Translations under genes and position numbers: made by a program
Source of the DNA: Fulvitalea axinellae
GTDB lineage: Bacteria > Bacteroidota > Bacteroidia > Cytophagales > Cyclobacteriaceae
Length of the DNA stretch: 64,000 nucleotides
Reading direction: 5' to 3'
NCBI RefSeq assembly: GCF_036492835.1
Contig: NZ_AP025314.1
Location: 868,001 to 932,000 of the forward strand
In this document: positions 54,144 through 63,900 of the stretch, one piece after another
How positions within the stretch are numbered: position 1 is the stretch's first letter
Layout: each line of letters begins with the position of its first letter
The notes under the pieces: model-generated
Told to the model about the DNA's origin: nothing
What the model saw: the letters and a program-made list of their open reading frames with translations, nothing else
Database searches by the model: none

Positions 54144-54216
54144 CGACGTGAATTATAGTGTTTATTTTTTAAAAACTTTGGGCTTCGGTCTGAGCTCGGT
54201 TTTGTTTTATGGACAT

Positions 54217-54246
54217 AAGTGTCGCTGTCGCTTAGCACTTGCGCTG
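54217..54246. repeat. Short dyad repeat, copy 2
   Basis: AAGTGTCGCTGTCGCTTA followed by GCACTTGCGCT, closely related to 25339-25368, again directly beyond the 3' end of a minus-strand gene. Confidence 0.5.
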
Positions 54247-54260
54247 ATGATAAAGGAATG

Positions 54261-55010
54261 TTAAAGTGCTTTGTGCTTGATAATAGTAAGTTTGTCCATT
54301 TCTTCTAAGCTTTTTGCGTCGAAGTCAACTTGCATGATTCGCTCCATGTCCAACTCAACTTCCCAAATCGAGTTATTTTCACTCTCTTTATTTACACAGT
54401 TGATAAAAATTCTATTTTTAGCGTCTCTGTAAACGGATACTGGCGAGTCTTCGTGATTGGTGATGGATATTATCAGGGAATCGGATTTAAGATCAAAAAC
54501 AGACAAGCCGTTTAAGTCGGAATCGTAGAATGAAATAATTGTTTTGTCGATCTTATTGTAAAAGTTTTCACCCCCAGCGAAGTTGAAAACACGCCCTTCC
54601 TTATTAATTATAATCGTTCGTCCGTCATAACTTCCATGTTTGGTCAAGACTAAATGGTTGTCGATTTCTATTGGGGAAGTCATTCCAAGACCCTTCCCGA
54701 CAGCCTCAATATTTTTAAACGTTAGGGAATCAACTAATTGACCAGATTTGTAAACCTTCAGAAACGAGTGACAAAGGAAGCTGGATACGCCTTCTGGTGA
54801 CAACTCCTGTTTTAATATGACTTTTAAGTCTTCAAACAGAGTAGTGTCGATTGTTATGGTTTGCTTTCTGGTGCTTTTCGCAAAAGTCTTTATTTGTGGA
54901 ATTTTTTCTTCGATTTTTATGACGGACTTAGCTTCAACTACTTTTTTTTCTTTTTGCGCACAGCTGAATAGAGCTAAGACCAAAATTATATTTACTGTAA
55001 TATTTTTCAT
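54261..55010 (-). CDS. Lipoprotein of unknown function
   Basis: The 249-residue product has a lipoprotein signal (MKNITVNIILVLALFSCAQK). The rest is beta-rich, with short repeated strands (VSVYRDAKNRIFINCVNKES, then SLIISITNHEDSP) that suggest a small beta-propeller or beta-sandwich. No specific family was recognised. It stands alone on the minus strand at the right end of the AT-rich island and shares its low GC. The next plus-strand genes are not obviously related. Confidence 0.65.
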   Translation of the reverse strand: MKNITVNIILVLALFSCAQKEKKVVEAKSVIKIEEKIPQIKTFAKSTRKQTITIDTTLFEDLKVILKQELSPEGVSSFLCHSFLKVYKSGQLVDSLTFKNIEAVGKGLGMTSPIEIDNHLVLTKHGSYDGRTIIINKEGRVFNFAGGENFYNKIDKTIISFYDSDLNGLSVFDLKSDSLIISITNHEDSPVSVYRDAKNRIFINCVNKESENNSIWEVELDMERIMQVDFDAKSLEEMDKLTIIKHKAL

Positions 55011-55216
55011 TCTGTATTGTTATGCTTAATCTCTTGTAAGAAGAGCAAAATCGGAATATTTTTAAAAGGAAACGAATGTGGCTTCAGGAATGATCGCACC
55101 TTGTGAGCGCAATTGTCAAACGATAGCGTACTTAATACTAAGAAAGCCTCTGGTCTTCAGTTCGTAACATAATGCTTTCCAAAAAATACGATTACTGAAT
55201 CTGACGTTTAAAGGAA

Positions 55217-55420
55217 ATGAAAAATGTGATTTATAAACTTACTTACTTAATCTTTTTATGCTCTTTTTCGGTGCTGTTTACATATGTTTCGCGTTTAATT
55301 CGGAGTGTAGAGTTTGACGATTTTGACATAATATCAGCTGTAATTTTAGGCGTTATTTTGTGGTTCGTGTTTTTATTTCAAGGTAAATTGCCTTCCGGGA
55401 GCCCACATAAAAAAGACTGA
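55217..55420 (+). CDS. Small membrane protein of unknown function
   Basis: A 67-residue protein with two predicted membrane helices (YLIFLCSFSVLFTYVSRLI and IISAVILGVILWFVFLF) joined by an acidic loop, and a short polar tail. The start ATG is at 55217. No family was recognised. It precedes the diacylglycerol kinase gene by about 130 bp on the same strand. It could be real or a chance hydrophobic frame in AT-rich DNA. Confidence 0.45.
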   Translation: MKNVIYKLTYLIFLCSFSVLFTYVSRLIRSVEFDDFDIISAVILGVILWFVFLFQGKLPSGSPHKKD

Positions 55421-55548
55421 TAAATCTGGTCTTAGGCTGTTCCCTAATTCCAAGTTGCAGGTAAAAGCCCTTGTGTTGTGACTGCGGGAGCATTTTGGTT
55501 TTTAGTTATATTCAGAGGGTATTTTTTAACTGTGTAGCTATTTATATA

Positions 55549-55935
55549 ATGGGCAAGAATCATTTTTCGATAAGAAGGCGGTTGGGGAGTTTTAAATATG
55601 CTATCAACGGACTTTTGCTTTTGATTAGGGAAGAACATAACTCCCGCATTCATTTTTTTGCGGGGATAATGGCGATTTTGCTTGGGTGGCTTCTTGAGAT
55701 TAATAGTGTGGAGTGGATGATAATATGCGGAGTTATAGGCTTTGTATTCGCTATGGAGCTAATAAATTCCGCAATTGAGAACTTGTGTGATTTGGTTTCC
55801 CCCGAAAAGAATGATCTAGTCAAAAAAGCGAAAGACCAGGCGGCGGGAGCGGTTTTGGTTTCGGCTATTGTGGCCTTGGTCTGTGGCCTGTTTATTTTTA
55901 TTCCGAAGTTATTGGTGTTTTTCCGGGGTCAATAG
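55549..55935 (+). CDS. dgkA: Diacylglycerol kinase family protein (small membrane lipid kinase)
   Basis: A small integral-membrane kinase that phosphorylates diacylglycerol or undecaprenol with ATP. The start at 55549 gives 128 residues, the normal length. Three membrane helices are seen (HFFAGIMAILLGWLLEI, WMIICGVIGFVFAM, VLVSAIVALVCGLFIFIPKL). The signature ELINSAIENLCD lies at the end of the second helix, and KKAKDQAAGAVL follows, as in the family. In Bacteroidota such proteins often act on undecaprenol. An upstream in-frame start at 55471 adds a segment without homology. Confidence 0.9.
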   Translation: MGKNHFSIRRRLGSFKYAINGLLLLIREEHNSRIHFFAGIMAILLGWLLEINSVEWMIICGVIGFVFAMELINSAIENLCDLVSPEKNDLVKKAKDQAAGAVLVSAIVALVCGLFIFIPKLLVFFRGQ

Positions 55936-56030
55936 AAGACACTCACCAACACTGCTTTTAGGTCAATACAATAATTTAAGAACTGATGTTAGGGTGGTAG
56001 CCCTTCTCTTTTTTATATGAATTTTTAAAT

Positions 56031-57266
56031 ATGGATAAGATAATATGGTTTTTCTCTGGCATAGTGATATGCCTTTTCGTTTCATGTAACAATTCTGATA
56101 ACTCGGGTAATTCGGCAAGCGAAAAACCTATATGGATAGAAGTGGAAAAACCTGAAACCAAGCTGTCGGCTATAGCTACGGATATCGAGTATATTCCCCT
56201 TGATTCGGAAAAGGTTTTGCTGGGCGCCGAGATCAGGGTGTTTCCGTTTGAGGGCAGGTATTACGTCTGGGATATGAAAAACCAGCGGATAGTCGTATTT
56301 GACCAAAAGGGCAAATTTGTTTTTCAGCTATCGCAAAGGGGCTGGGGGCCGAAGGAGTATCGGAGTCTCGGTTATTTCAATATCGATCCGTATAACCGGC
56401 GTCTTTTTATTAAAGATGTCGGGAAGCGCTATGTCTTTTATTCCATGGATGACGGCTCGTTTATTAGCGAAGGGGAATTGACTTCTTCTTTTATAAGAAT
56501 GATGGCATTGAGCAAGACGACCCAGGCGTGGTGGTTGTATAGCGGTGACAAGAACGCCGTTGTGAAACTAAAAGCGGGTCAATCGGTAAACCGGCTGTAT
56601 GTGGGTGATGCGATAAATGACAATTTCAAATGGGAAGCCATACCTTTCCCTTCTTGGGAGGTTAATCCCGCTCCAAGGTTTGAACTCTCTTCTGACGGTG
56701 AGGGAAACGCATTTGCGGCGGATAAGGTAAACAATATTCTGTACGAGTTTGACTCCGTAGGAATTAAACGGAAAATCAGGATAGAAACCAATCCGGGAGT
56801 AACCACCCGTAAAGACCTGAACTTTCAGAAGGGAAAAGGTTTTTCTAACACGGAGCTCTCCAAAGCGAAGTGTCTAAGCGCTAATTATTGTCAAGGTTCG
56901 AAGGAGCATATCTATATCGGAGCTTGGAAGTATTTAGAAATGTTGTACGACGGAAAGGCTGGGACACTTGATATTTTTCATACCATATACAACAGAAAAA
57001 CAGGCAAATCCACAACCATCAACGAAGTAGTAGCAAATGACATTGACGGCATTCAGTTGTGCTTATTCTTTCCTGATCCTCCCACTCTTTATCGGGGGGG
57101 GCTGTATGCTTCCGTTTACGCGCATACCATTAAAGATTATGTGGAAAAGATAGAAGACGGGGACGGCGAGATGGTAAGTGAAAAAGCTTTTGACAAAGTT
57201 CAGCGCTTGGCTTCGGGACTCGGAGAGGACAGCAATCCTGTAATTGCGAAGATAAAGTTGAGGTGA
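56031..57266 (+). CDS. Lipoprotein of the 6-bladed beta-propeller type
   Basis: The 411-residue protein has a lipoprotein signal (FSGIVICLFVSCNNSDN) followed by the common start of Bacteroidota 6-bladed beta-propeller lipoproteins (ATDIEYIPLDSEKVLLG, then IRVFPFEGRYYVWDMKNQRI, then VFDQKGKFVFQLSQRGWGPK). Blade-like repeats continue to the C-terminus. Members are of unknown function and often occur singly, as here. An intrinsic terminator follows, shared with the convergent peptidase gene. Confidence 0.85.
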   Translation: MDKIIWFFSGIVICLFVSCNNSDNSGNSASEKPIWIEVEKPETKLSAIATDIEYIPLDSEKVLLGAEIRVFPFEGRYYVWDMKNQRIVVFDQKGKFVFQLSQRGWGPKEYRSLGYFNIDPYNRRLFIKDVGKRYVFYSMDDGSFISEGELTSSFIRMMALSKTTQAWWLYSGDKNAVVKLKAGQSVNRLYVGDAINDNFKWEAIPFPSWEVNPAPRFELSSDGEGNAFAADKVNNILYEFDSVGIKRKIRIETNPGVTTRKDLNFQKGKGFSNTELSKAKCLSANYCQGSKEHIYIGAWKYLEMLYDGKAGTLDIFHTIYNRKTGKSTTINEVVANDIDGIQLCLFFPDPPTLYRGGLYASVYAHTIKDYVEKIEDGDGEMVSEKAFDKVQRLASGLGEDSNPVIAKIKLR

Positions 57267-57289
57267 TAGATTTGTTGCTTGAGGGTAAA

Positions 57290-57324
57290 AAAATCCCCAT
57301 CGGTAAGGTGCCGAAGGGGATTTT
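57290..57324. terminator. Bidirectional intrinsic terminator
   Basis: AAATCCCC and GGGGATTT flank an inner TCGG/CCGA pair, with A-run and T-run on the outside. It separates the convergent propeller and S46 peptidase genes. Confidence 0.85.
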
Positions 57325-57344
57325 AATTTTACATGCTTTTGGGC

Positions 57345-59549
57345 TTAGTCCAAGGTCGCTTCTTCTTGGGCCACTTTCTCTGTTTCGGCGCTTGGTTCGT
57401 AGGTTACCGAAACGATTTTCATCTCGTTGATCAGGTGCGTGGCGCCGGCGTATTTGTCTATGATAAATAAAAGGTAGCGGGCATCCATACCGATGTTACG
57501 GCAAATGCGGGCGTCGTAGTTTACGTCCGACATGGTGCTTTGCCATGTGCGGTCGAAGTTCAGGCCTATCAGGTTGCCCGAGGCGTCAATGATAGGACTG
57601 CCCGAGTTACCGCCAGTGGTGTGGTTTGAAGCCAGGAAACATACCGGCATCTTGCCTTTGTGGGCCCAGCGTCCGTAGTCTTTTTTCTCGTAGAGCTCGC
57701 GGAGTTTGGCCGGCATCTCGAAGTCGGGGTTGCCGGTTTCGTTCTTGCGAACGATGCCTTCCAGGTAAGTCTGGTGGGTGTACAGCACGCCGTCTTCCGG
57801 CTCGGCTCCGTCAATGATTCCGTAGCTTACGCGCATGGTGCTGTTGGCGTCCGGATAGAATTTGCGGTCGGGGCTCATCTCCATTAGGGCGCTTACGTAG
57901 GTGCGCATCAGCAGGTCAAGTTCGTTGCCGGTTTTACGCAATACGGGCAGTACCGAGCTTTCGTACTTCTCGCGGAACGCGTTGTGTACCACTACGGCCG
58001 GGTCTTTCGCCAGTTTTGACGGTTTTTCCAGCGCTTTCTCGAAGCTCGCCAAGTCGGTCAGGGCCGTTTTCTTGTAGATTTTTTTCATCCAAGCCGTCAG
58101 GTCGCCTTTGTATTTGGCTTGCGCTTGCTTGAGCAACTCCGGCTGGATGTCGGCCGGGATATCGCGTGCGTAGATTTCCATCAGTCGCGCGAAAAGTTTC
58201 TTGTCCGTAGGCAGGTTATAGTTTTTGAAAACCCTCTTGGCGTAAGATTTCGCCGAGGCTACGGCTTTTTCGTACGACTTGGTACCGTGCTTCTCTTTGG
58301 CTACACGGCTGGCGCGGTAGGCCAAAGTCATCAGTTCCGATCCGTAAACCGCCTCGCGCATATATTCCGACGGCAGGCGAACGGGGTTTTGCAAATCGTA
58401 AACGCCTTCTATCTTCGACAGCAGGTTTCCGTATTTGCGCTTTCTTTCGGCGTCGGCTTCCACCCATTTGGTGAATTTCTCTTCGCCGCGGCGTTTTTTC
58501 TCTATCGCTTCCGTAATCTTGAGGCCACGGTTCTCGCCGATCCACTTTTTCCAGTAGTTGGCCACGCGGGCGTACTTCGAGGCGTATTGGATGCGCACTT
58601 TGTCACTGGCGTCCATATCGGCGCGCATGATGGCGAGTTTCTCGTCGCGGATAGCGATTCTTGCCGGGTTGATTTTGTTTACCAAAGGATCAACGGCATA
58701 AGAGGTCAGGTACTCTTGCGTACGGCCCGGGAAGCCGAACACGAGGCTGAAGTCGCCGGGGTTCACGCCTCCGATGTTGATCGGGAGGAAGTGGCGCGGC
58801 TGCAACGGTACGTTGTCTTTCGAGTATTTGGCGGGTTTTCCGTCAGGGCCGGCGTATATGCGGAACATCGAGAAGTCGCCGGTATGGCGCGGCCACACCC
58901 AGTTGTCGGTATCGCCGCCGAATTTGCCGATACTTGAAGGAGGAGCGCCCACGAGGCGGACATCGCGGAAAGTCTCGGTAACGAACATGAAGTATTTGTT
59001 GCCGTAGAAGAACGGCTTGATTTGCGCTCCATAATGCGTGCCTTTTGTTGACGCCTTTACGATTCCGGGAATCCGGGCGCTTACCGAATCCTGCAACAGG
59101 CTTTCGGAAAGGTTAGGGGACAGGCCTCCGAGCACCCGGTCGGTCACGTCCTCGATCCTGACGATAAAAGTCACGAACAGATCCGGGTTCGGGAGTTCCT
59201 CTTCACGGCTCATAGCCCAGAAACCGTTGGTCAGAAGATCGTTCTCTACCGAACTATGGCTTTGTACGGCGCCGTAGCCGCAGTGGTGGTTGGTGAGCAA
59301 CAGGCCTTCGCCCGAGATCATCTCGCCGGTGCAGAATCCGCCGAACGATACGATGGCGTCTTTAAGGCTTGACCGGTTGATGTTGTAAATGTCTTGTGCG
59401 GACATTCTCATGCCCAGGCGTTGCATGTCGCCTTCGTTCAAAGCGCCGATCAGTTGCGGCAACCACATGCCCTCTTCGGCTTTGGCCCTGAACCCAAGCG
59501 ACAGGCACAGGAAAAGAATCAGGCTAAACTGTTTTCCGTTTATCTTCAT
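57345..59549 (-). CDS. dpp11: S46-family dipeptidyl-peptidase, DPP11-type (Asp/Glu-specific)
   Basis: A periplasmic serine exopeptidase that removes dipeptides from the N-terminus of oligopeptides. A signal peptide ends near FRAKAEEGMW. The chymotrypsin-like fold shows the catalytic histidine in LLTNHHCGYGAVQ (His89) and the serine in TTGGNSGSP (Ser649). Arg667, exactly 18 residues after the serine in LIGLNFDRTW, matches the Arg673 that gives DPP11 its preference for acidic P1 residues; DPP7 has glycine there. Length of 734 residues is typical. Such enzymes are used by asaccharolytic and marine Bacteroidota for peptide nutrition. It is monocistronic. Confidence 0.93.
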   Translation of the reverse strand: MKINGKQFSLILFLCLSLGFRAKAEEGMWLPQLIGALNEGDMQRLGMRMSAQDIYNINRSSLKDAIVSFGGFCTGEMISGEGLLLTNHHCGYGAVQSHSSVENDLLTNGFWAMSREEELPNPDLFVTFIVRIEDVTDRVLGGLSPNLSESLLQDSVSARIPGIVKASTKGTHYGAQIKPFFYGNKYFMFVTETFRDVRLVGAPPSSIGKFGGDTDNWVWPRHTGDFSMFRIYAGPDGKPAKYSKDNVPLQPRHFLPINIGGVNPGDFSLVFGFPGRTQEYLTSYAVDPLVNKINPARIAIRDEKLAIMRADMDASDKVRIQYASKYARVANYWKKWIGENRGLKITEAIEKKRRGEEKFTKWVEADAERKRKYGNLLSKIEGVYDLQNPVRLPSEYMREAVYGSELMTLAYRASRVAKEKHGTKSYEKAVASAKSYAKRVFKNYNLPTDKKLFARLMEIYARDIPADIQPELLKQAQAKYKGDLTAWMKKIYKKTALTDLASFEKALEKPSKLAKDPAVVVHNAFREKYESSVLPVLRKTGNELDLLMRTYVSALMEMSPDRKFYPDANSTMRVSYGIIDGAEPEDGVLYTHQTYLEGIVRKNETGNPDFEMPAKLRELYEKKDYGRWAHKGKMPVCFLASNHTTGGNSGSPIIDASGNLIGLNFDRTWQSTMSDVNYDARICRNIGMDARYLLFIIDKYAGATHLINEMKIVSVTYEPSAETEKVAQEEATLD

Positions 59550-59781
59550 CAGGTCTTTAGTAGTTAGGAATTTTTCGTTTTTACATTTTTAAACCCAAAT
59601 ATAGCGGTTCTGACCAAAATTCTGAGCGAACAAGGCCATTCGCCGGCCAGGAATAGGACAAGATAGGAAAGCTGAGGGCGTAAAGGCGGAAGAAGTAAGG
59701 CTTCTGGCCGAAAAACACGTTGCGTGTACTTTTGCTTTAGGTTCGGAACAAAATAAGGCTCTTGGACTTATTGAAAGAGCT

Positions 59782-60075
59782 ATGGTGGATTATTACAAAA
59801 TACTGGGAGTGGCGAGGGATGCCAGTGGGGAGTGTATCAGGGAATCTTTCCAAAAAATGCGAAAGGCGGGCGAGGCGACAGATATGCCGTCCGTGCGCCA
59901 AGCGTTCAAAGTTTTGTCAAATCCAGATATGCGGGAAGAATATGACCGCAGATTTTCGGACGCCGTTTATAAGGTGCCGAAAAATTACGGAGTGATTTCC
60001 AGAACGGCTTTCGCCGGAATGGTGTTGTGCTTGAGTTTTTTTACGGCGCTTTTGATCTGGACCGTATTGCTGTAG
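59782..60075 (+). CDS. Membrane-anchored J-domain-like protein lacking the HPD motif
   Basis: The 97-residue protein opens like a J-domain (MVDYYKILGVARDASGECIR, then AFKVLSNPDMREEYDRRF). The segment between helices II and III, which should contain HPD and is required to stimulate Hsp70 ATPase, reads RKAGEATDMPS instead. The loop is also short. A single membrane helix ends the protein (FAGMVLCLSFFTALLIWTVL). Family knowledge suggests that it cannot be a normal DnaK co-chaperone. TACTTTTG at 59727-59734 could be its -7 promoter box. Confidence 0.75.
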   Translation: MVDYYKILGVARDASGECIRESFQKMRKAGEATDMPSVRQAFKVLSNPDMREEYDRRFSDAVYKVPKNYGVISRTAFAGMVLCLSFFTALLIWTVLL

Positions 60076-60088
60076 GAGATCCGTTTTT

Positions 60089-60781
60089 TTAGGAACTGGA
60101 ATTGAGTTGGTAAAAGGCCGCTTGGTTAACCGTTGAGGGGATTTGCCCGGTAGCCATATCCGTTTCGTTTATAATCTGTGCCAAAGAGCGCATTGTCGAA
60201 TCTTCCGAGAGGATACGGTATGTCGCGCTATCTAAGGATTCCTGGTCTTTGGCGCTGTCCAGCCCCAGAGTTTCGTGCAGTTGGCAAACCAACACGATTC
60301 CCAAAAGGCGGAGGTCACTTGGAGGCAGGGCCAGGTCGGGGTGACGGACCGCCCCGGCCAGAGTGTTTACCAAACTTTTTTGTGTTTTGTGACCTCTCAG
60401 CCACGTTTTGCGGTAGCTTATTATTCCCAAAAATTTTTTCCGTTCGATCCTGAGCAATCCTTTGCGTTCCAATTCGTCCTGAATCGCCCGTCGGAATCGT
60501 CCCGAAGACATGGCCAGACGCTGGACCCAACTTTTCATACTTCTCCGTTTTTGCGATTCCCGGATAGTTTCGGTGATGTCGCTAAGAACAGAAGCTTTGT
60601 CGGGATTTTTGTTGACAATAACGACTTTCCTTTCTTTCTCCGAAATATGCCCGCTATACGCAAGGTCCGTCATCAGGCTGGCGATGATGCCGTAAGGCAG
60701 ATGAAAACCGGGGACAGACAGCCCGTTTTTGTCGGGCGATTGGCAAAGCAACAAAAGTTTTTCCGCTACGCTCAGGTCCAT
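60089..60781 (-). CDS. GPP34 (GOLPH3-like) family protein
   Basis: A mainly helical 230-residue protein of the GPP34 family. Eukaryotic GOLPH3 members bind phosphatidylinositol-4-phosphate at the Golgi. Bacterial members are of uncertain function. The opening MDLSVAEKLLLLCQSPDKNG and the segments GIIASLMTDLAYSGHISEKE, LERKGLLRIERKKFLGII and PPSDLRLLGIVLVCQLHETL follow the family pattern. Two ATG codons (60787 and 60781) are possible; the second is chosen because MDLSVAEKLLLL is the usual start. It is convergent with the J-like gene, whose stop is 14 bp away. Confidence 0.8.
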   Translation of the reverse strand: MDLSVAEKLLLLCQSPDKNGLSVPGFHLPYGIIASLMTDLAYSGHISEKERKVVIVNKNPDKASVLSDITETIRESQKRRSMKSWVQRLAMSSGRFRRAIQDELERKGLLRIERKKFLGIISYRKTWLRGHKTQKSLVNTLAGAVRHPDLALPPSDLRLLGIVLVCQLHETLGLDSAKDQESLDSATYRILSEDSTMRSLAQIINETDMATGQIPSTVNQAAFYQLNSSS

Positions 60782-60905
60782 AGGCATGTGTGTTGGTGAA
60801 AAATCGGGAGAGATTAAAATTCTCTTATTTTAAATTATACGAAAGAAAGATGAAAAAGGCTGAAATTAATTTTGGCATGCGGGTTAATGTTATATCAATT
60901 AAGCT

Positions 60906-63900
60906 TTAATTGCCGTTCCGATACTCCCGCGGTGTTCGGCTAAAATGTTCCTTGAACCTTGTTCTAAAGTACTTTACGTCTTCGTAACCTACTTTGGCGG
61001 CGACCTCTCCAATACTGAGTTTTGGGTTTTTGACCAAAAGTATAGCGGACAGGTTTATACGTTCGTAACGGATTAGTTCACCTGGGCTGAGGCCAGTGGC
61101 TTTGCGTAGCTTTTCGGTAAGCGAAGTTTTGCTGAGTCCGATTTTTTCGCATAGTGCGGGCACTCCGAAACTCGGGTCTTTGAGCCCCGAGCGGATTTCG
61201 GATTTTACCATTTCCAAAAAAGTTCCGTCTACTGTCCATGTTTCCCCATGAGAGGGGTCCGAGACAGCCGGGGAGCTTAGCTTTTGGTTGATAAGGGCCT
61301 GGGCTTGGGCCAAAAAAACTCTGGTCTCGAAAGGTTTGGGCAAGTAAACATCCACCCCTGCGGCTATTGCGTCCAAGAGGTCGTTGGTACCATGACGGAC
61401 CGATAAGTATACTATTGGGACCTTGGGCGAAGTCACCGATTCTTGTTTCAGTTTTCGGCAAAAGTCTAGTGATACGTTTTTTCGCTTGGACTCGTCTATT
61501 ATTATCAGGCTCGGAGAGCTTTCCGGTTTTCCGGTCAGATTTTGTTTTTCTTCGATTGTGGAAGTGCTGATTTCATACTCATTTTCCATTATGTTTTGAA
61601 CGAATGTTAAAGTTCCAGCATCTTCGCCATAGATCGTTATACGGGGTTTTCTTACTTCGTTTGATATAAGTAGGGCCTCTATTTTAGACTTATGGGGATC
61701 AGGGGAGGTTTTGAAAGGAAGTCGGATTTCATAGGTTATCGTGCCGTTTTTTTGCCGTACCTCCACCGATCCGCCTGATGAGCTGGCCAAATGCTGGGCA
61801 TTTTGTAGTTTGTGGTGATTGTCACAGGTATTTTTGTCTGTCTGATAAGTAACCGTTATTTGGATATGTCGAAGTTCATGGTCCATTTTGGCGGAAAAAT
61901 TGAGTCGCCCACCGGAAGGAAGGTCAGGTAGTGCGTTATCGTATGTAATGCGAATCAGATTGCTTAAAGTTACGGCGTTGAAACACACGTATTCTTCTGT
62001 GAAGTTTCCTGAATAGTACGCTTCCGGGGTGTTACCGTCTGCATTTAATGCCTCCACCATTTCCTTTACATATAGTAAAGGATCTCGTTTTTCAAGACTT
62101 TGTGTGACGGCCCGTTCCGAATAGTTTTCCGTTTGTAATGCCCACGAGATCATGTCGGTGATTTTGTTTGTATGTTCAAGCGCCAAATTCATCAGGTCTT
62201 TTCGTTTTCCCCGTCTCATTCCTTCCAGGGCGCTTTCCAAGGGCGCTTTAATCAGGCTGAGTGGCGACCGGATATCGTAAGCCAGTTGCTTGAATGGTAT
62301 TTCTGCATATTGTGTAGCCTTTTTATCCTGAATACTGATTATCCTGTGCTTTAACAAAGCTTTTAGCGTTCCGAACCTGTTGTAGATTTCGGCCAAAATC
62401 AGGATCAGTAAGATGTAAAAAGCATAGGCGTAGCCAGTTTTCCAGAAAGGAGGCGATACCTGAACAAGAATAGTGGAGGTTGGCGAGTCTGTGTAGTTGT
62501 GTGAATCGGAACTAGCGCTGAGTTCGATTTTATATTCGCCAGGAGAGAGACTTGGAAATTCTATTTTGCCCTGTTTAACGGTAATATTTTGCCACTTTCC
62601 TTTTCCGTTTTCTGATGAGATTCGGTAACCGTATTGTGGTTGGGTGTAAGGCGAAAAGTGGGGAGTTGTGAAGGAAATGGACAGATTTCCGAAATCATAA
62701 GGCAATTTGATACGGTATGAGCCGTCATTTTCTGATGGGGTTTGTGCTACATTCTCCCCTAGGACTTTTATTTCTATAACTTGTATGGGAAACTCGTTTT
62801 CGGATGATTCTGAGGAAAGTTTTTCCGGATCAACAACCGTGGTTCCTGCCACGAAAGAGAAAGCTAGGCGCCCGTCGGGTAGCGGACTTGATAGGTTGTT
62901 TAGGTATGAGGGGAAGACAGCTCGCCCGTCGAAGCCAAACCGTCTGTATTTTCTTTCTTTAGGCCAAAATACTGTAAGGCCTCTAGTGGAGGCTATCCAG
63001 ACTCGCCCCAGTCGGTCTTGGGCCAATGAGGCTATTCTTCCGATAAGGTTTTCTCTGTCTGGAAGGTATGATTGTAGAGAGTCGCTGCCTTTCGCCAGAT
63101 GAAAAAGAGAACCGTCGGGCGAGCCCATCCAAATACCGCCGTTGATCCCTTTCGCTAAAGCTGTCGGTCTGGGTTTTGTTGTTGTTTTCAGGGCTCGGGG
63201 ACGTAAGCTGTCCCTTGTGATTTCGAAACGGACGGGGCCCGTTTGGCTATTGTTATAGACTAGCCAGCCGTCTTTGCTGATGGCGAAACCGAGAATATTG
63301 GCGGGGTTGTGTACGGACCCGCCCGCATCACGGTATTCGGCGCTCTTCATGTCCGGGGATATTTTCCACAGTCTTCTTTTTTCGCAAACGCACCAAATAT
63401 TGCCGTATCTGTCTTCGTTGATGAATTTTACACCAATAGTAGGGCTTTTGCTCAAGGCTAGATTCCTGCTTTCGAACCTATCCTGACTGGCGATATAACG
63501 GTAAAGGGAACCGCGCCTGGAACCGAACCAGCATGTGCCGTCAGAAGCCTTGAAGGCCTCTGAGAATCGCTTTTCCTTATAACCTTCGGAGTTTGGCCTG
63601 TAAGCTTTGTAGCTTTTCTTAATGGGATCATACAACAGCAGTCCGTTTTCGAAAGTAGCGAACCAGACTTTTCCATTTTCCGCTTTGCATGAGGCCATAA
63701 TTTTGAAAGGGGGTAAGCCCTCGATCCTGTCCGAAAAAAGTCCCGTTTCGGGGCGCAACACTAAGATGTCCCACCGTGGAATGGTCAGCCACAAATTGCC
63801 ACGGCTGTCAAAAGTGAGTCCGCCTACGTGGTTGTTGCGTGTTCTCGAGTCCGAAACGGACAGTTGTATTTTGGCGTGTTTTAATGCGGAGGTTTTAAAT

